A DNA stretch of 7,159 nt from Pedobacter sp. Lineage in GTDB: Bacteria; Bacteroidota; Bacteroidia; Sphingobacteriales; Sphingobacteriaceae. Position 1 is the first letter of the stretch; every line of letters starts with the position of its first letter. The DNA is taken from assembly GCA_004295885.1 (NCBI GenBank), contig SEDG01000208.1:1-7159 (forward strand), in the 5' to 3' direction. The notes under the pieces were generated by a model. It ran no database searches and was not told where the DNA came from. It saw only the letters and a program-made list of their open reading frames with translations. The position numbers and the translations under genes are program-made. Positions 5,465 through 7,159 of the stretch are shown piece by piece.

Positions 5465-7159
5465 CTATATCAACTCCAACAAATCCTTTTTCGTTAACGA
5501 TTTAAAGATAGATTCTTCAGTTTTAATTAAATCACTGGCTAAGTCTTTTTTGGTTTCTTGCATCAGCATGATTTTTTCTTCGATGGTATCTGGGCAGATT
5601 AATCGTACTGCCATAACATTTTGATGTTGGCCAATTCGATAGGCTCTATCTATGGCTTGGTTTTCTACGGCAGGGTTCCACCAAGGATCTATGAGGTAAA
5701 CATAGTCCGCTTTGGTTAAGTTGAGGCCTACCCCACCTGCTTTTAAACTAATCAAAAACACCCTCACCTCTGGGTTATTCTGGAAAGAGTCTACTACACT
5801 TTCTCGGTTTTTCGTTTGTCCGGTTAGGTAAGCAAATTTAATTTGACGTTGCTCTAGTTCGGCTTTTACCAATTCTAGCATGCTCACAAACTGAGAAAAG
5901 ACCAATATTTTATGGTGTGGAGATTTCGTTTCAATTTGCTCTAACAATACATCCATCTTGGCAGAAGCATCCCCGAAGTATTTCTCTTTACTTAAAATGG
6001 CTGGAGAATTACAGATTTGTCTCAACTTGGTTATGCCTTGCAATACGTGCATACTGCTTCGTTTAAGCTCGTCTTCGGCTGTGCCCATTAGATAGTCCCT
6101 AATTTCTGTGCGGCAACTTTCATAAATCTCACGCTGTTGCGTATCCATTTCGCAATAAATTACCATTTCGGTTTTATCTGGCAATTCATCAGCTACTTGT
6201 TCTTTGGTGCGCCTCAACAAAAAAGGATTGATGCGTTTTTGCAGTTCAGCGGCACGTTTGGCATCTTTAAATTGATCTATCGGAACAGAATAAATCTGTC
6301 GGAAATGTTCTCTACTTCCCAGCAAACCAGGACAAGCGAAAGAAAGTTGTCCGTATAAATCGAAAGTATTGTTTTCTATCGGCGTTCCCGTCATCACTAC
6401 CTTATTCCTCGATTGCAATAACCGCACTGCTTTATAACGTTGTGAATCTGGATTTTTGATGGTTTGCGATTCATCTAAAAAGATGTAGTTGAAACGATAG
6501 TCTTTTAAGAACCTCACATCAGACAGCAATGTTCCATAAGAAGTTAGGATGACTTCATATTTATCAAAATCGGCAACAATTTTTGCTCGGTCGGCACCAT
6601 AAATAGTCAGCACTTTTAGTGTAGGTGCAAACTTTTTAATTTCTTGCTGCCAGTTAAAAACCAAGGATGCCGGCACCACAACCAAATTGGTATTGTGTCC
6701 CATTTTTTCCTTTTGGGATAAGATGAATGCCAAAACTTGCACTGTTTTACCCAAGCCCATGTCGTCTGCTAAACAACCTCCAAAATTAAACCCGTCTAAA
6801 AAGTTAAGCCAGTTTAATCCTTCCTTTTGATAACCACGCAGGGTTGCATTCAGTTCAGCAGGAACTTGAATGTCTTCAATATTTTCGAAAGCTGAAAGTT
6901 TAGAACGATATAATGCTAATCTTTGTCGAGTTTCAATATCTAAAACTTCGTCTTCGTACAATTCTTCAACCGTCGCATAATTAATGTTTGGTGTATGCAA
7001 GGTCTCCCCTACAATTTCTGCGGCACCAAAATAACCTTCAAACTTTTGCAGCCATTCATCGGGCAAGATGCCCATTGTTCCATCGTCTAATTGCACAAAT
7101 TTGTTTTTGTTCCTAATGGATTTATGCAAGTGTTTAAGGGAAACGGTTTGTTTGTTGAA
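5465..7159 (-). CDS. SNF2-family DEAD/DEAH-box helicase, C-terminal part (cut by the window edge)
   Basis: The frame stays open to the right edge; residues FNKQTVSLKHLHKS run into the window, and the TTG near 7129 is an internal Leu codon, not a start. The visible part is 564 residues (numbered from the edge). An N-terminal linker (VQLDDGTMGILPDEWL, about 22-37) typical of bacterial SNF2 proteins precedes the ATPase core. Motifs are: I DDMGLGKT 132-139, II DESQ 229-232 (the DExQ form), III MTGTP 256-260, a FLLRRTK segment (about 313-319), IV KILVFSQF (417-424), V GGVGLN 475-480 and VI QAIDRAYRIGQ 501-511. All are intact, so the ATPase/translocase is probably functional. The family moves along double-stranded DNA using ATP to remodel DNA-protein complexes; bacterial members (RapA/HepA relatives and others) have varied, often unknown, roles. 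Bacteroidetes relatives usually have several hundred further N-terminal residues, which lie outside this window. The stop is followed by a 124-bp spacer before the next minus-strand gene, so co-transcription is possible but not shown. Confidence 0.93.
   Translation of the reverse strand, partial: FNKQTVSLKHLHKSIRNKNKFVQLDDGTMGILPDEWLQKFEGYFGAAEIVGETLHTPNINYATVEELYEDEVLDIETRQRLALYRSKLSAFENIEDIQVPAELNATLRGYQKEGLNWLNFLDGFNFGGCLADDMGLGKTVQVLAFILSQKEKMGHNTNLVVVPASLVFNWQQEIKKFAPTLKVLTIYGADRAKIVADFDKYEVILTSYGTLLSDVRFLKDYRFNYIFLDESQTIKNPDSQRYKAVRLLQSRNKVVMTGTPIENNTFDLYGQLSFACPGLLGSREHFRQIYSVPIDQFKDAKRAAELQKRINPFLLRRTKEQVADELPDKTEMVIYCEMDTQQREIYESCRTEIRDYLMGTAEDELKRSSMHVLQGITKLRQICNSPAILSKEKYFGDASAKMDVLLEQIETKSPHHKILVFSQFVSMLELVKAELEQRQIKFAYLTGQTKNRESVVDSFQNNPEVRVFLISLKAGGVGLNLTKADYVYLIDPWWNPAVENQAIDRAYRIGQHQNVMAVRLICPDTIEEKIMLMQETKKDLASDLIKTEESIFKSLTKKDLLELI

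Noticed and set aside
6480..6500. DESQ instead of DEAH in SNF2 motif II taken as a defect
   Set aside because: DExQ-type motif II is normal for bacterial SNF2 proteins; all other motifs are intact.

Overview
The window looks like chromosomal DNA of a Bacteroidetes bacterium, most likely Sphingobacteriaceae/Pedobacter-like (inference). The reasons are an AT-rich sequence, start codons without a clear Shine-Dalgarno, a large secreted protein ending in a CHU_C / type IX secretion (T9SS) type B sorting domain, an ORF6N-domain protein, and intergenic spacers filled with small palindromic repeats.

Layout: (1) 1-495 (+) is the 3' part of an ORF6N-domain protein gene cut by the window edge, followed at once by a terminator-like nested hairpin. 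(2) About 500 bp without a gene (496-999) hold several hairpin-forming or palindromic units. (3) 1000-2109 (+) encodes a secreted alpha/beta hydrolase with an N-terminal jelly-roll-like region; its catalytic residues are present, but the segment between nucleophile and acid is much too short. (4) 2110-2220 is the spacer between two convergent genes and carries an 8-bp tandem repeat and a perfect 18-bp palindrome. (5) 2221-5340 (-) encodes a 1039-residue exported protein: signal peptide, propeller-like N-terminal half, seven Ig-like repeats and a T9SS sorting domain whose last strand looks frameshifted. (6) A 124-bp spacer is followed by the C-terminal 564 residues of a SNF2-family helicase (5465-7159, -) that runs off the right edge.

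I see no shared pathway. The two exported proteins fit a Bacteroidetes envelope or secretome, while the ORF6N and SNF2 proteins are DNA-associated. I did not find a convincing new multi-gene system. The points most worth checking are two apparent erosion events (loss of the hydrolase cap and beta-6 region; altered C-terminus of the sorting domain), the two-domain duplication inside the Ig array, and the family of palindromes in the spacers.
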